Assembly (NCBI RefSeq): GCF_009795805.1
Contig: NZ_WTEY01000012.1
Location: 1-64,000, forward strand
Length of the DNA: 64,000 bases
Direction of reading: 5' to 3'
Source: Gilliamella sp. Pra-s52
GTDB taxonomy: Bacteria > Pseudomonadota > Gammaproteobacteria > Enterobacterales > Orbaceae
Shown here: positions 7,301-16,500 of the stretch, piece after piece
How the letters are laid out: the number at the start of each line of letters is the position of its first letter
How positions within the stretch are numbered: position 1 is the first letter of the stretch
Translations under genes and position numbers: made by a program
The notes under the pieces: model-generated
What the model was told of the DNA's origin: nothing
Seen by the model: only the letters and a program-made list of their open reading frames with translations
The model's database searches: none

Positions 7301-10060
7301 ATGATTACAGATCCTTCTGCTTTATTAAGACGCCTCAATTCATTCTGCGCAAAAGCACTTGAAGCGTCAGCAGAATTATGCCAAACCAGAACACATCCAG
7401 AAATCACAATTGAACATTGGTTATTAAAATTATTAGAACAAGGATCTGGTGATATTTCATTGGTTGCAAGGCATTATCAGTTAGATTTGGATAAAATCTG
7501 GCAAGGATTATTGAATTATCTAGAGATATTACCTCACACAGTTAATACAAAACCAAGTTTATCGTCATCGTTGATTGCAATATTACAATCAGCATGGCTA
7601 AAGGCTTCGCTTGAAGATCACGAAGAAAGTATTCGTTCAATACATATTTTACAAGCCCTACAAGAGATGCCCCATTGTCTAAAAGCACAAGATGCATGGC
7701 AACTACTTAGTTTATCAGTTGTTTCATTACAAAAAATGCGTGCTCAGTTAGATGAGACCTCGGATGAAAGTGCAGCCAATCAACACATATATCACTCAAA
7801 TCACTTGTACTTAAATGATGATATCGACAAGACAAAACAGTTAAATAATAATCAACAACAAGTAGCACAACAAAAACACTATCAAGTAGCACTTAGCCGA
7901 TTTACCGAAGATATTACCGAAAAAGCGAAAACAGGAAAAATCGATCCTGTATTTGGTCGCGATAGTGAAATAAGGCAAATGATTGATATCTTATCACGTC
8001 GTCGCAAAAATAACCCAATTTTAGTGGGTGATCCCGGTGTTGGTAAAACAGCATTAGTAGAAGGACTTGCGCTACGCATTGCAGAAGGCAATGTACCTAA
8101 AAATCTTGAAAAAGTGAATATATTAATGCTTGATCTTGGCTTACTACAAGCTGGCGCTGGTGTAAAAGGTGAATTTGAACAACGGTTAAAAAATGTGATT
8201 GAAGCTGTTCAACAATCACCGACGCCAATCTTACTTTTCATTGATGAAGCACATACTATTATTGGTGCTGGCAATTCAGTTGGTGGCGCTGATGCAGCAA
8301 ATTTATTGAAACCAGCGCTAGCCAGAGGCGAATTACGCACTATAGCTGCAACAACATGGTCTGAATACAAACAATATTTTGAAAAAGATGCGGCCTTAGA
8401 GCGTCGTTTTCAAATCGTTAAAGTCGATGAACCCGATGACGAAAAGGCCAGTCTGATGTTACGTGGTTTAAAATTGCGATATGCAGAACATCACGGCGTA
8501 CATATATTAGATGAAGCAGTTAAAACTGCGGTTTCACTTTCTCGACGTTATATTAGTGGTCGTCAACTACCCGATAAAGCCGTTGATTTACTTGATACGG
8601 CATCAGCGCGTGTGCGTATGGGGCTTGATACAATTCCTGAATCCATTACACTGCTTGAAGCGAAAATTAACTCATTAACTATAGAAAAAGAAGCTATCAA
8701 AGCAGATTTAGCACTGGGGGAACACCTACCAACAGATCGTATAACAGAAATTAATTTGCAACTTGATGAGCTACAAGCAAAATTAACAACTCAACAGACA
8801 CAATTTGAAAAAGAAAAAAAACTGATTGAAACATTAATTGAGTTACGCCAAAAATTAACGTCAAAGCCAGATCAGAAAATTCAAAAACAACTTATCGAAA
8901 CACAACAAAAATTAAGTGAATTACAAAAAAACTCGCCTTTATTATCACTGGACGTTGATAGTCGAATTGTCTCTTCTGTCATTGCTGATTGGACTGGCGT
9001 TCCATTAGACAGTTTATTAAAAGATGAACAAAACCATTTGCTTATGTTAGAAGATGATTTGCGTCAGCGTGTCGTGGGCCAAGATAATGCACTCTTTGAA
9101 ATTGCCAAAAGAATTCGCGCAGCAAAAACAGGTTTAACCTCGGAAGATGCGCCGATGGGCGTATTCTTATTAGTTGGCCCTTCTGGTGTGGGTAAAACCG
9201 AAACAGCATTGGCGCTTGCAGACACCCTATTTGGTGGTGAACAATCACTGCTTACGATCAACATGTCAGAATACCAAGAATCACATACAGTATCACAACT
9301 CAAAGGATCTCCTCCTGGCTATGTGGGTTATGGTCAAGGTGGAATCTTAACGGAATCTGTTCGCAAGCGTCCATACAGCGTTGTACTATTAGACGAAGTT
9401 GAAAAAGCACATCGTGATGTATTGAATCTATTTTATCAGGTATTTGATCGTGGTTTTATGCGTGATGGTGAAGGCCGTGAAATTGATTTCCGTAATACCT
9501 TAATATTAATGACTTCTAACCTAGGCAGCGATGAATTAATGGCATTATTTGATGAAATACCAAATGCTGATATTGCAACACAGCAAGAATTATTGCGCCC
9601 TATTATACGTGAACACTTTCAACCAGCATTATTAGCTCGTTTTCAAACTGTCATTTATAAACCATTAGATGATGTTGCACTACGCAAAATTGTTGAAATG
9701 AAATTAAATAAAGTCGCCTCTCGATTACAAAAACATTACAAAATTGAGTTTAATGTTGGTCAAAAACTTTACGATACTTTAGTTTCAGCTTGCTTATTGC
9801 CAGATACAGGTGCTCGTAATATCGATAGTATTTTAAATCAACAAATCTTACCAGTAGTTTCTAACTTGTTACTACAGCAGGATAACAGCCAAAACAATCA
9901 ATCACTAACGTTACAACTCGACTTTAGCGAAACAGATGGCATTGTACTTGAATGGGTAACGAAAAATAGTAAAACTAAGCCAACAAAAGCTAAAAAGGCA
10001 ACAACGGTAAAAAAAGTATCCTCAAAAGTATCAAAAATAAATAGAGGAAAAAGACAGTAA
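7301..10060 (+). CDS. clpV: T6SS sheath-disassembly AAA+ ATPase ClpV (TssH)
   Basis: A 919-residue ClpB-type ATPase with an N-terminal Clp repeat domain (about 10-160), a first AAA module (GDPGVGKT near 243, LLFIDEAHT), a middle coiled coil (about 440-560) and a second AAA module (GPSGVGKTE near 626). ClpV extracts TssC from contracted sheaths so that subunits are reused. The ATG at 7301 is chosen over 7286 because AAGGA at 7290-7294 lies 6 bases before it. The C-terminal tail after about residue 890 is lysine-rich and low-complexity (KTKPTKAKKATT), beyond the usual ClpV core. Placement next to hcp and the sheath genes separates it from housekeeping ClpB. Confidence 0.96.
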   Translation: MITDPSALLRRLNSFCAKALEASAELCQTRTHPEITIEHWLLKLLEQGSGDISLVARHYQLDLDKIWQGLLNYLEILPHTVNTKPSLSSSLIAILQSAWLKASLEDHEESIRSIHILQALQEMPHCLKAQDAWQLLSLSVVSLQKMRAQLDETSDESAANQHIYHSNHLYLNDDIDKTKQLNNNQQQVAQQKHYQVALSRFTEDITEKAKTGKIDPVFGRDSEIRQMIDILSRRRKNNPILVGDPGVGKTALVEGLALRIAEGNVPKNLEKVNILMLDLGLLQAGAGVKGEFEQRLKNVIEAVQQSPTPILLFIDEAHTIIGAGNSVGGADAANLLKPALARGELRTIAATTWSEYKQYFEKDAALERRFQIVKVDEPDDEKASLMLRGLKLRYAEHHGVHILDEAVKTAVSLSRRYISGRQLPDKAVDLLDTASARVRMGLDTIPESITLLEAKINSLTIEKEAIKADLALGEHLPTDRITEINLQLDELQAKLTTQQTQFEKEKKLIETLIELRQKLTSKPDQKIQKQLIETQQKLSELQKNSPLLSLDVDSRIVSSVIADWTGVPLDSLLKDEQNHLLMLEDDLRQRVVGQDNALFEIAKRIRAAKTGLTSEDAPMGVFLLVGPSGVGKTETALALADTLFGGEQSLLTINMSEYQESHTVSQLKGSPPGYVGYGQGGILTESVRKRPYSVVLLDEVEKAHRDVLNLFYQVFDRGFMRDGEGREIDFRNTLILMTSNLGSDELMALFDEIPNADIATQQELLRPIIREHFQPALLARFQTVIYKPLDDVALRKIVEMKLNKVASRLQKHYKIEFNVGQKLYDTLVSACLLPDTGARNIDSILNQQILPVVSNLLLQQDNSQNNQSLTLQLDFSETDGIVLEWVTKNSKTKPTKAKKATTVKKVSSKVSKINRGKRQ

Positions 10061-10123
10061 TAAAAAACAATTAGAAAAAGAAACAGCTAGTCGTACAGAG
10101 TAAAAAATAAATAGGAGAACAAC

Positions 10124-12853
10124 ATGTCAAACGAACTTAATCGTCTTCTGGAGCAACTCGGTGAAGGTTTTGGCGATTTAATGGGGGGTTTGAGTGGGGT
10201 TAGCCATAATCGCTATACCTTAACGGTTGACGGGCTGGAGGCGCCGATTTCGGTTTTGCATATTGATAATGATGAGTCGTTAAACCAGCCTTGGCGTTAT
10301 GTGATTACTTTTACCTGTACTGATAAAACCTTATCGCCTGATTCCTTTCTTAATCAAAAATCGACCTTCTCCTTTAATCCTGTTATCAACAAACCATTAA
10401 CTTCCGCTATCCGCTCATTAAGTGACTTGCCCACGTTGAGTAATAAACGCACCTTGCATGGGGTGATTACTGAGTTTAGTCAGTTATCGGTCAATAAAGA
10501 TGAAGCCCATTATCAAGTGGTGTTATCCTCGTGCTTAGCACGGTTGGCTGTGGGGCAACATAATGCCATATTTCAAAATCAAAGCGTGGTCAGTGTGGTT
10601 GAAGAAGTACTACGCAGTCATGGTTTGACAGGCATTGATTACCGTCTAGAACTAAAAGATAGCTACCCTGAGCGGGAGTTTATCACGCAGTGGCAAGAAA
10701 GTGACCTTGAATTTATTCAACGCTTATTGGCCGATGTCGGTATCTGGTTTCGCTTTGAAACGCACGCTGAGCACAACTGTGATGTAATAGTGTTAAGTGA
10801 TTATGAGCAAGGCTATGCGCAAGTGGCTGATATCGACTATAAACCGCCGAGTGGCATGGCAGATACGGGCGTTGAAAGTGTGTGGGATATCAGCTTGCAT
10901 AGCGAAGTGGTGGTCTCCTCAGTCAAGGTACAAGACTATAACTACCGTGATGCCCTAGCCGATTTACAGGGCGAAATAAACACCCAACCCAAAGACAGCA
11001 CCACCTATGGCACTGACTACCGTTATGCCGAGCACTATAAAGGCTTAGATAGCAACGGACAAGAAAACCCGCAAAATAGTGATGATAATAACGGTGATGA
11101 TGATAACAATATTAATAATGATAATCGTGATAACGGCAATAATCCTAATGAGAATAACAGACATGACGATAATCAAATTGAAAGCGGTCAATGGTATGCC
11201 CGTATTCGCCATGAACAGGCCATTAGCCAGAAAATTATCCTCAAAGGCAAGAGTAACCACTATAACCTTGCTCCCGGTCAATGGATTAACATCAATGGCA
11301 GTCCGCTGGCAGATATCAATGACGGGGTGATTATTTTAAGTGTGCAGGGGCAAGGTAATCGCACTGATGCCTATGAACTCACCTTTACCGCCATTCCTTA
11401 TCAAGCCTTAAAACCCTATCGCCCCGCCCCCATCCGCTGGCCACAAGTTAGTGGCACATTACCTGCCCGTGTCACCAGTCCCAACCATGACACCTATGGC
11501 TATATCGACCCGCAAGGACGCTATCGGGTTAAATTTAATGTTGACCTGAAACAATGGGAAAGTGGCACGGAAAGCTTATGGCTACGTTTAGCCAAACCTT
11601 ATGCGGGTAACACCTATGGTTTTCACTTTCCATTAATTGACGGCACTGAAGTGGCCATCGCCTTTATGCAAGGCAATCCTGATAGGCCATATATTGCCCA
11701 TGCAATGCATGATAGTGCTCACCCTGACCATGTCACCACCATCAACAAACATCGCAATGTCATTCGTACCCCAGCTAATAACAAACTGCGCATGGATGAT
11801 AAACGTGGGCAAGAGCATATTAAACTGGCCACCGAATACGGCAAAACCCAACTTAATTTGGGGCATTTGGTCGATAATAAAAAAAGGCAACGTGGTGAAG
11901 GCTTTGAGCTGCGCACCGACGAATGGGGGGCGATTGCCACCAATAGAGGCCTATACTTAACCACCCAAACCCAGCCGAAAGCGCAAGGCAAACAGCTCGA
12001 TATGCAAGCGGCGATTGCCCAACTTGAAAATGCCTTATCGATTGCCAAAGCGCTCCAAAATGCCGCTACCCAGTCTGAAGCACACCGCGCCGATACCGAC
12101 AGCCAAGACCAACTTAAAGCCAACTTAACTCAGCTAACCCAAAGTGGCTTACTGGCCTATGCGCAAGAAGGTATCGCCCTAACCAGCCCTGAAAACATTC
12201 AACTATCGACAGCTAACAGCCTCACCTTAACCAGTGAAAACCAAACCGATATTAACGCTTTAAACAACATCACTGTTTCATCGGCTGAAGCGATTGGCTT
12301 ATTTGCCCAAAAATCGGGGATGAAAATATTTGCCAACCAAGGTGATATCGAGGTGCAAGCCCAAAATGCCAACCTTAATATGGCCGCCAAGCAAGATATT
12401 AAAGTGGATAGTGTCGATGGTAAGGTGACTATCACAGCGAGCGATGAATTAACTCTAATCTGCGGTGGCTCTTATATCAAAATCAGCAGTGAAGGCATTG
12501 AACTTGGTACGCAGGATAATATCTATCTTAAGTGTAATGTGATGCAGAAGATGGGAGTGGCGACATTATCCATTCCTTATTTTAATTTGCCAGGCATTAA
12601 TGGTTACAGTGAATTGTTTATATTAACCGATCATGAAACGGGTGAACCATTAGCTTTTTATCCCTATGAAATCGAAGTAAATGGACAAACATTGACTGGT
12701 ATAACCGATGCTCAAGGCCGCACAAAGCGTGTGTTTACCGATGAACCGCAAACCATTACAGGTTCAGCACGAGAAGAAAGCTCTAAAAATACTTTCAAGG
12801 CAAAACATATCGCAACAGGTAAAATTGTTCAGTTTGATTTTAATGATGTTTAG
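10124..12853 (+). CDS. vgrG: T6SS spike protein VgrG (TssI) with C-terminal extension
   Basis: A 909-residue VgrG. It contains a gp27-like base (about 30-420), a gp5-like OB fold (about 445-530, with IDPQGRYRVKF, DGTEV and NPDRP), a DUF2345-type repetitive beta region (about 590-800) and a C-terminal transthyretin-like extension (about 806-909, with DHETGEPLAFYPYEI and GITDAQGRT). Such extensions usually dock the effector encoded next. An Asn/Asp-rich insert occupies residues 318-350 of the base domain. The core is visibly richer in G+C than its neighbours, and composition falls near 12540, where the extension begins. This suggests a shared core joined to exchangeable cargo ends. The nuclease gene starts 10 bases after the stop. 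Confidence 0.96.
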   Translation: MSNELNRLLEQLGEGFGDLMGGLSGVSHNRYTLTVDGLEAPISVLHIDNDESLNQPWRYVITFTCTDKTLSPDSFLNQKSTFSFNPVINKPLTSAIRSLSDLPTLSNKRTLHGVITEFSQLSVNKDEAHYQVVLSSCLARLAVGQHNAIFQNQSVVSVVEEVLRSHGLTGIDYRLELKDSYPEREFITQWQESDLEFIQRLLADVGIWFRFETHAEHNCDVIVLSDYEQGYAQVADIDYKPPSGMADTGVESVWDISLHSEVVVSSVKVQDYNYRDALADLQGEINTQPKDSTTYGTDYRYAEHYKGLDSNGQENPQNSDDNNGDDDNNINNDNRDNGNNPNENNRHDDNQIESGQWYARIRHEQAISQKIILKGKSNHYNLAPGQWININGSPLADINDGVIILSVQGQGNRTDAYELTFTAIPYQALKPYRPAPIRWPQVSGTLPARVTSPNHDTYGYIDPQGRYRVKFNVDLKQWESGTESLWLRLAKPYAGNTYGFHFPLIDGTEVAIAFMQGNPDRPYIAHAMHDSAHPDHVTTINKHRNVIRTPANNKLRMDDKRGQEHIKLATEYGKTQLNLGHLVDNKKRQRGEGFELRTDEWGAIATNRGLYLTTQTQPKAQGKQLDMQAAIAQLENALSIAKALQNAATQSEAHRADTDSQDQLKANLTQLTQSGLLAYAQEGIALTSPENIQLSTANSLTLTSENQTDINALNNITVSSAEAIGLFAQKSGMKIFANQGDIEVQAQNANLNMAAKQDIKVDSVDGKVTITASDELTLICGGSYIKISSEGIELGTQDNIYLKCNVMQKMGVATLSIPYFNLPGINGYSELFILTDHETGEPLAFYPYEIEVNGQTLTGITDAQGRTKRVFTDEPQTITGSAREESSKNTFKAKHIATGKIVQFDFNDV
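11075..11173 (+). repeat. Asn/Asp-rich low-complexity insert within vgrG
   Basis: Codons 318-350 of vgrG are mainly AAT, AAC, GAT and GAC, built from imprecise GATAAT/AATAAC units, giving a run of N, D, G and R residues between the HYKGLDSNGQEN and IESGQWYARIRHEQ segments. This is a disordered loop in the gp27-like base and typical of replication-slippage expansion. Long frames seen here in other phases are by-products of this composition. Confidence 0.8.
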
Positions 12854-12863
12854 GATAATAAAA

Positions 12864-14426
12864 ATGACAACAATAATTGATAAACCAAGGGCAAGACCAA
12901 CATCCAGACGTAGTCAGTCGGCTACTACAGAAAAGAATACATCAGGAACCGTACTACCTGTAACACATCCGTTTGATATTGTTTATTTATGCCAAAAAAT
13001 GGAAGCAGCAAAAAAATTTCCATTCATTGCAAAAAACGGTACACCACGCTATCAACGGCAAGTGACAATGTGGATTAGGCAAGATGCTGAAAACTCTGAG
13101 TATAAATTTCCTTACTGTGGTGAAGTTGGATACAATATGGCTAAAGAACCACCAGTACCACTTACTAGTAATAAAGAGTCATTTAGGCCTAGTAGATATC
13201 CCTTATCAAAGTTTCGTATGATCTACCGTGAATACCGTAAACTGAATAGATACGGCGATCCTGAAGGAAGTTATTTATTTCATTTTCGTGAGGTTGACGT
13301 GGTTGATCCTATGGTAGATAAAACCACACTCGAAAACGAATTATCGCTAAAGCGAAGTGGTGATAATGATATTGTTGAAGCTTATCGAACCATCAACCCT
13401 GATGTTGCGAAAGAACGGTTTCCCAATGGGCGTGGTATGATTCGCATTCCAGATGTCATAAAGAAAAAGAACTACCGATTATTAGGTGCCGCAGGATATC
13501 ACCCTGATAATATTGATACCGTCATTGAGATAAAATTTCCTGGTGATATTCTTAGTAAAGATCAACGTGAAGATTATTTAAAAATTGCAAGTGGTGATAT
13601 TAAAAAATTTCGCTTAATGACCTTAAAGCAGTGTGAATTTCGTCGACGTAAAGGGAAAGAGGAAGAAGAGATGCTCACCAATGCCAAAGCAGATCCCTTA
13701 TATGCAATTGTAGGCGAAGAGGCAATGACTAACACTAAACTAGCATTAACCATTGAACAACAGATGAAGCAAGAATATGATGCGATATCAAAACACATTA
13801 TAAAATGGGTTAACCAACAAGAGTTTGAGTACAGCCGCCCACAATTGTTGGCTCCTGATCATTATAATATGGAACTAGCGGTAGATGCTGTGCAGCGCTA
13901 TGTACAAAGGCATGAAGCGATTGTTAACGCCCCATTAGCGGCAGTAGGGGTTTCCATTATAGGTGCAATGAGCACGGCACCTTTAGTAGCATCGATTCCT
14001 GAAATGGGGGCGACAACATCAGTTGTTCGCAATGGGGCTGAAGTTATTAAGTTTTCACCTATAACAAAAACCACTGTGGCCGCAGCAGCGACAACAGCCT
14101 CGCTACCGTTGGCCGCTAAGCAAACCCAAACAAACAATTATGTATTAGAGCCGAATCAACAACTTACCTATTACGCCCAAATTACCGAGCAAGAAAGGCT
14201 AAAGTACGAAGATGATCGCCTGATTGAAATTGACTATTGCTATCAACAGAAATATCATTTTAATAAGTTAGAGAGTCTTCTTCAATTTGAAGATGATTCA
14301 ACTTCAGCAAAACAAAATAGAGAGCAAGTAAGGGAGGACAAAAATAAAAATTTAATTCACTACTACCCTTATCGACAACAGTTTTACTACTATTTTACGC
14401 CAGGCGATGAACCAACAACAGATTAA
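12864..14426 (+). CDS. Putative T6SS effector, VRR-NUC (PD-(D/E)XK) nuclease
   Basis: The 520-residue protein carries a PD-(D/E)XK arrangement of VRR-NUC type: IPD (195-197), then DTVIEIK (D218, E222, K224), FPGD (225-228) and Q234 in SKDQREDY. These would form the metal-dependent active site. The region before it (about 35-190) is unassigned. After the nuclease comes a helical stretch, an Ala/Thr-rich segment (about 350-415) and a Tyr-rich tail. The ATG at 12864 follows AGGA that overlaps the vgrG stop; an open frame upstream to 12708 lies inside vgrG and is rejected. Position between vgrG and a DUF3396-like gene matches known VRR-NUC effector/immunity pairs. DNA cleavage in rival cells is inferred. 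Confidence 0.8.
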   Translation: MTTIIDKPRARPTSRRSQSATTEKNTSGTVLPVTHPFDIVYLCQKMEAAKKFPFIAKNGTPRYQRQVTMWIRQDAENSEYKFPYCGEVGYNMAKEPPVPLTSNKESFRPSRYPLSKFRMIYREYRKLNRYGDPEGSYLFHFREVDVVDPMVDKTTLENELSLKRSGDNDIVEAYRTINPDVAKERFPNGRGMIRIPDVIKKKNYRLLGAAGYHPDNIDTVIEIKFPGDILSKDQREDYLKIASGDIKKFRLMTLKQCEFRRRKGKEEEEMLTNAKADPLYAIVGEEAMTNTKLALTIEQQMKQEYDAISKHIIKWVNQQEFEYSRPQLLAPDHYNMELAVDAVQRYVQRHEAIVNAPLAAVGVSIIGAMSTAPLVASIPEMGATTSVVRNGAEVIKFSPITKTTVAAAATTASLPLAAKQTQTNNYVLEPNQQLTYYAQITEQERLKYEDDRLIEIDYCYQQKYHFNKLESLLQFEDDSTSAKQNREQVREDKNKNLIHYYPYRQQFYYYFTPGDEPTTD

Positions 14427-14468
14427 TGTAACTATAGGCAGTTAAGCTAGTCTAAATTAATAGGATAA

Positions 14469-15728
14469 ATGATGAAAGATAAATTACAGCAATTATTAGA
14501 CGAATATCAGCAAAATTATAATAAGTTTACCTATGGTCACTATTTAGATCCTGATAATATTGAAGATGCAATAAAAACGGGGTTAGTTGGCTGTTTTTAC
14601 TTAGATAAAGCCTATAAACCCGAAAAACGCCAAGCTATCGGTCAAGTGTTAGCGCTCTATGATAAGTATTGGGGCAATAAACTTAAACATGGTTTTTTTA
14701 ATGCCAACCCGAATAAATTATACCCTTATCAAGCGTTTAGTTTAGCGCAAAAACTGGAATTGATTAACGAATATGCTTTAGATACATTAAATTTTTATTG
14801 GAGTAATGTTGATAATTTAGATTTTACTCCTGAATATTTTATCGAAACATTTTCAAAGCCAGAGTGGTATGAAAAGGTACATAAATCAATAAGCTATGTT
14901 CAATTTTATTTACCAATTAATGAGCTTAAAAGTTTTGGCGTGGACTCACTTGTGGAGTTAATAGGTCAAATCAGCGAAATTTTACAGCCTATGCATGGCT
15001 TTTTTGGTTTAGGTATTCAACATAGCCATGAGTATTATGATTATCAATATTTAGAGTATGAATTAGCACATAAATACTTAGGGCTTGATATTTCAAATGT
15101 TGAAAGTGATTTGCGCTTTCGAGGTGGATTTAAATGCATTAACTGGCTCACTATCCTTAGTAATCAGCTGGTTACCGATAAATTAGGCAGCCTTGATGAA
15201 TTAAAACAACGCAATCAAGACGAAGCAATTACCTTTTACCCGTACAAGGATGGGGTTGTTGTTCGGGCTGGTGAAGTTCCTGAACTAGGCGATGTAAGCC
15301 GTAACCCTTACCCTAAGCACTATGTCAACGTTAATACACTATTAAAACCAGCACGAGCACCTGAAATCGGTTCATTAGGTTTTGGCTCAATCAATGGAGA
15401 AATTCGCTTTAATGATCGCACATCAAAAGAGTGGCAATGCCGCTTTGATGATGTCACTGCAACCGACTTACCTAAAACAGATGAACAAATAGAGCAAACA
15501 CCCGACCAAACGGGGTTAGCTGTGCCCATTTGTATTAAAACAGGTGAACTTTGCCCCCATACTGGGCTTTATTCTGCAACCATTAACGGCAAAATTGAGT
15601 ACCGTGAATTAATCAACGGAGATAAAGTAGCGCCCTTTATTGATGGCGATACAAAGCAAACCTATACCGATATTACATGGACATTATTACGTCGAGATGA
15701 CGGTGGCAGCGTTTATATTAAAAATTAA
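14469..15728 (+). CDS. Putative T6SS immunity protein, DUF3396-like, with C-terminal extension
   Basis: A 419-residue acidic, Tyr-rich soluble protein with no signal peptide or membrane helix, as expected for protection against a cytoplasmic nuclease. The middle (WSNVDNLDFTPEYF, FYLPINELKSFG, LGLDISNVE, FRGGFKCINWLTILS) fits the DUF3396 immunity family, known partners of VRR-NUC effectors. The end carries CIKTGELCPHTGLY followed by ITWTLLRRDDGGS, a Cys-containing module beyond that core. Two adjacent ATGs (14469 and 14472) are possible; TAGGA at 14461-14465 suits the second slightly better. It lies 42 bases after the effector gene, and a decayed copy of its first codons follows downstream. 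The family call is by motif only. Confidence 0.75.
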   Translation: MMKDKLQQLLDEYQQNYNKFTYGHYLDPDNIEDAIKTGLVGCFYLDKAYKPEKRQAIGQVLALYDKYWGNKLKHGFFNANPNKLYPYQAFSLAQKLELINEYALDTLNFYWSNVDNLDFTPEYFIETFSKPEWYEKVHKSISYVQFYLPINELKSFGVDSLVELIGQISEILQPMHGFFGLGIQHSHEYYDYQYLEYELAHKYLGLDISNVESDLRFRGGFKCINWLTILSNQLVTDKLGSLDELKQRNQDEAITFYPYKDGVVVRAGEVPELGDVSRNPYPKHYVNVNTLLKPARAPEIGSLGFGSINGEIRFNDRTSKEWQCRFDDVTATDLPKTDEQIEQTPDQTGLAVPICIKTGELCPHTGLYSATINGKIEYRELINGDKVAPFIDGDTKQTYTDITWTLLRRDDGGSVYIKN

Positions 15729-16229
15729 ACAAATAGCGTTAAGCGATATCTACCTTACGTTATAGACTGTCTAATGAAAGATAAGTAGTAGTAATTATTA
15801 GATGAATATATGATATCTTTTTACTATGAGCCAACGTACTTGGCAAAAAAGCGAATAGAGGTTAGCAATAAAAAGAAAGCAATGTAAATAATAAAGGTAG
15901 CCATTATTTAAAATTAATTCTAAATCAGATAACATTTTATAGTGAAAGATTTTCTTTCTACAGAATATCTTTATATATTGATTAATAAAAACGGTAATTA
16001 GAGTAATTTTTAATTATTGATAAGATATCGCGTAAATATAAAATGAAAATGTAAACTAAGTTGCAAATATAAAGGAAATCAATCAACCAAGCTGGCTCTA
16101 TCAATTTTAGACAATAAGTTTATGATAACTAGGAATGTATTGTTTTATAGAAAATTAAAATCGATTCAAATATAAAGACTTTAGATTTAGTCAATAAATC
16201 ATAAATATAAAAAATGAAGGAATAAAACA
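15729..16229. other. A+T-rich intergenic region between the immunity gene and the PAAR gene
   Basis: The 501 bases hold no intact gene. The first part carries a decayed copy of the immunity gene's start (15761-15811). The rest is strongly A+T-rich with frequent stops in all frames and may contain a promoter for the PAAR-tssM-tssE group. A Shine-Dalgarno AAGGA lies just before 16230. This is where extra immunity or effector genes are commonly gained and lost, and the stretch looks like the scar of such turnover. Confidence 0.55.
15761..15811 (+). pseudogene. Fossil fragment of a second immunity gene's 5' end
   Basis: From the ATG at 15774 the sequence matches the first codons of the immunity gene (from 14472) without gaps: 11 identical bases (ATGAAAGATAA), a diverged 8-base block, then AATTATTAGA and GAATAT, about 30 of 36 positions. 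Just upstream, TATAG and GTCTAA recur in the same order as before the intact gene, with the spacing shortened. A TAG stop at codon 5 and loss of the ribosome site make it non-coding. I infer a decayed duplicate of the immunity gene. Beyond about 15811 similarity is uncertain. Confidence 0.55.
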
Positions 16230-16496
16230 ATGGGTAAAAATGTGGTTCGATTAGGCGATCCAACAACACATGGTGGTTCGGTCATATCAGCATCCTCAAC
16301 GACAATAATTGAAGGAAAACCTGTCGCTTTGATTGGTGATCTAGTCAGTTGTCCTAAAAAAGATCATGGCATAAATAAAATTATTGAAGGAGCTAAAATG
16401 GGCTTTTCTGATGGTAAGCTTGTGGTCATTGATCAGTGTTTATGTGAATGTGGCTGTAAAGTAATTTCTACAATTAGCTCAGCGGTAATGGGATAG
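16230..16496 (+). CDS. PAAR-domain spike-tip protein
   Basis: An 88-residue PAAR protein: VVRLGDPTTHGG at the start, then GKPVALIGDLVSCPKKDHG and FSDGKLVVIDQCLCECGC. PAAR proteins form a metal-bound cone that caps the VgrG trimer and sharpens the spike. There is no effector extension, so it is a stand-alone tip. AAGGA sits 7 bases before the ATG. The next gene starts four bases after its stop, suggesting coupled translation. Confidence 0.93.
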   Translation: MGKNVVRLGDPTTHGGSVISASSTTIIEGKPVALIGDLVSCPKKDHGINKIIEGAKMGFSDGKLVVIDQCLCECGCKVISTISSAVMG

Positions 16497-16500
16497 TATA

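Noticed and set aside
11045-12123. Several long open frames on both strands across the middle of vgrG
   Set aside because: They lie fully inside the secure vgrG frame. The first ones are by-products of the GAT/AAT repeats, the others lack ribosome sites and match no family.
12708-12863. Upstream extension of the nuclease effector into vgrG
   Set aside because: The extra 52 residues overlap vgrG in another frame and have no ribosome site; the ATG at 12864 has AGGA at good spacing.
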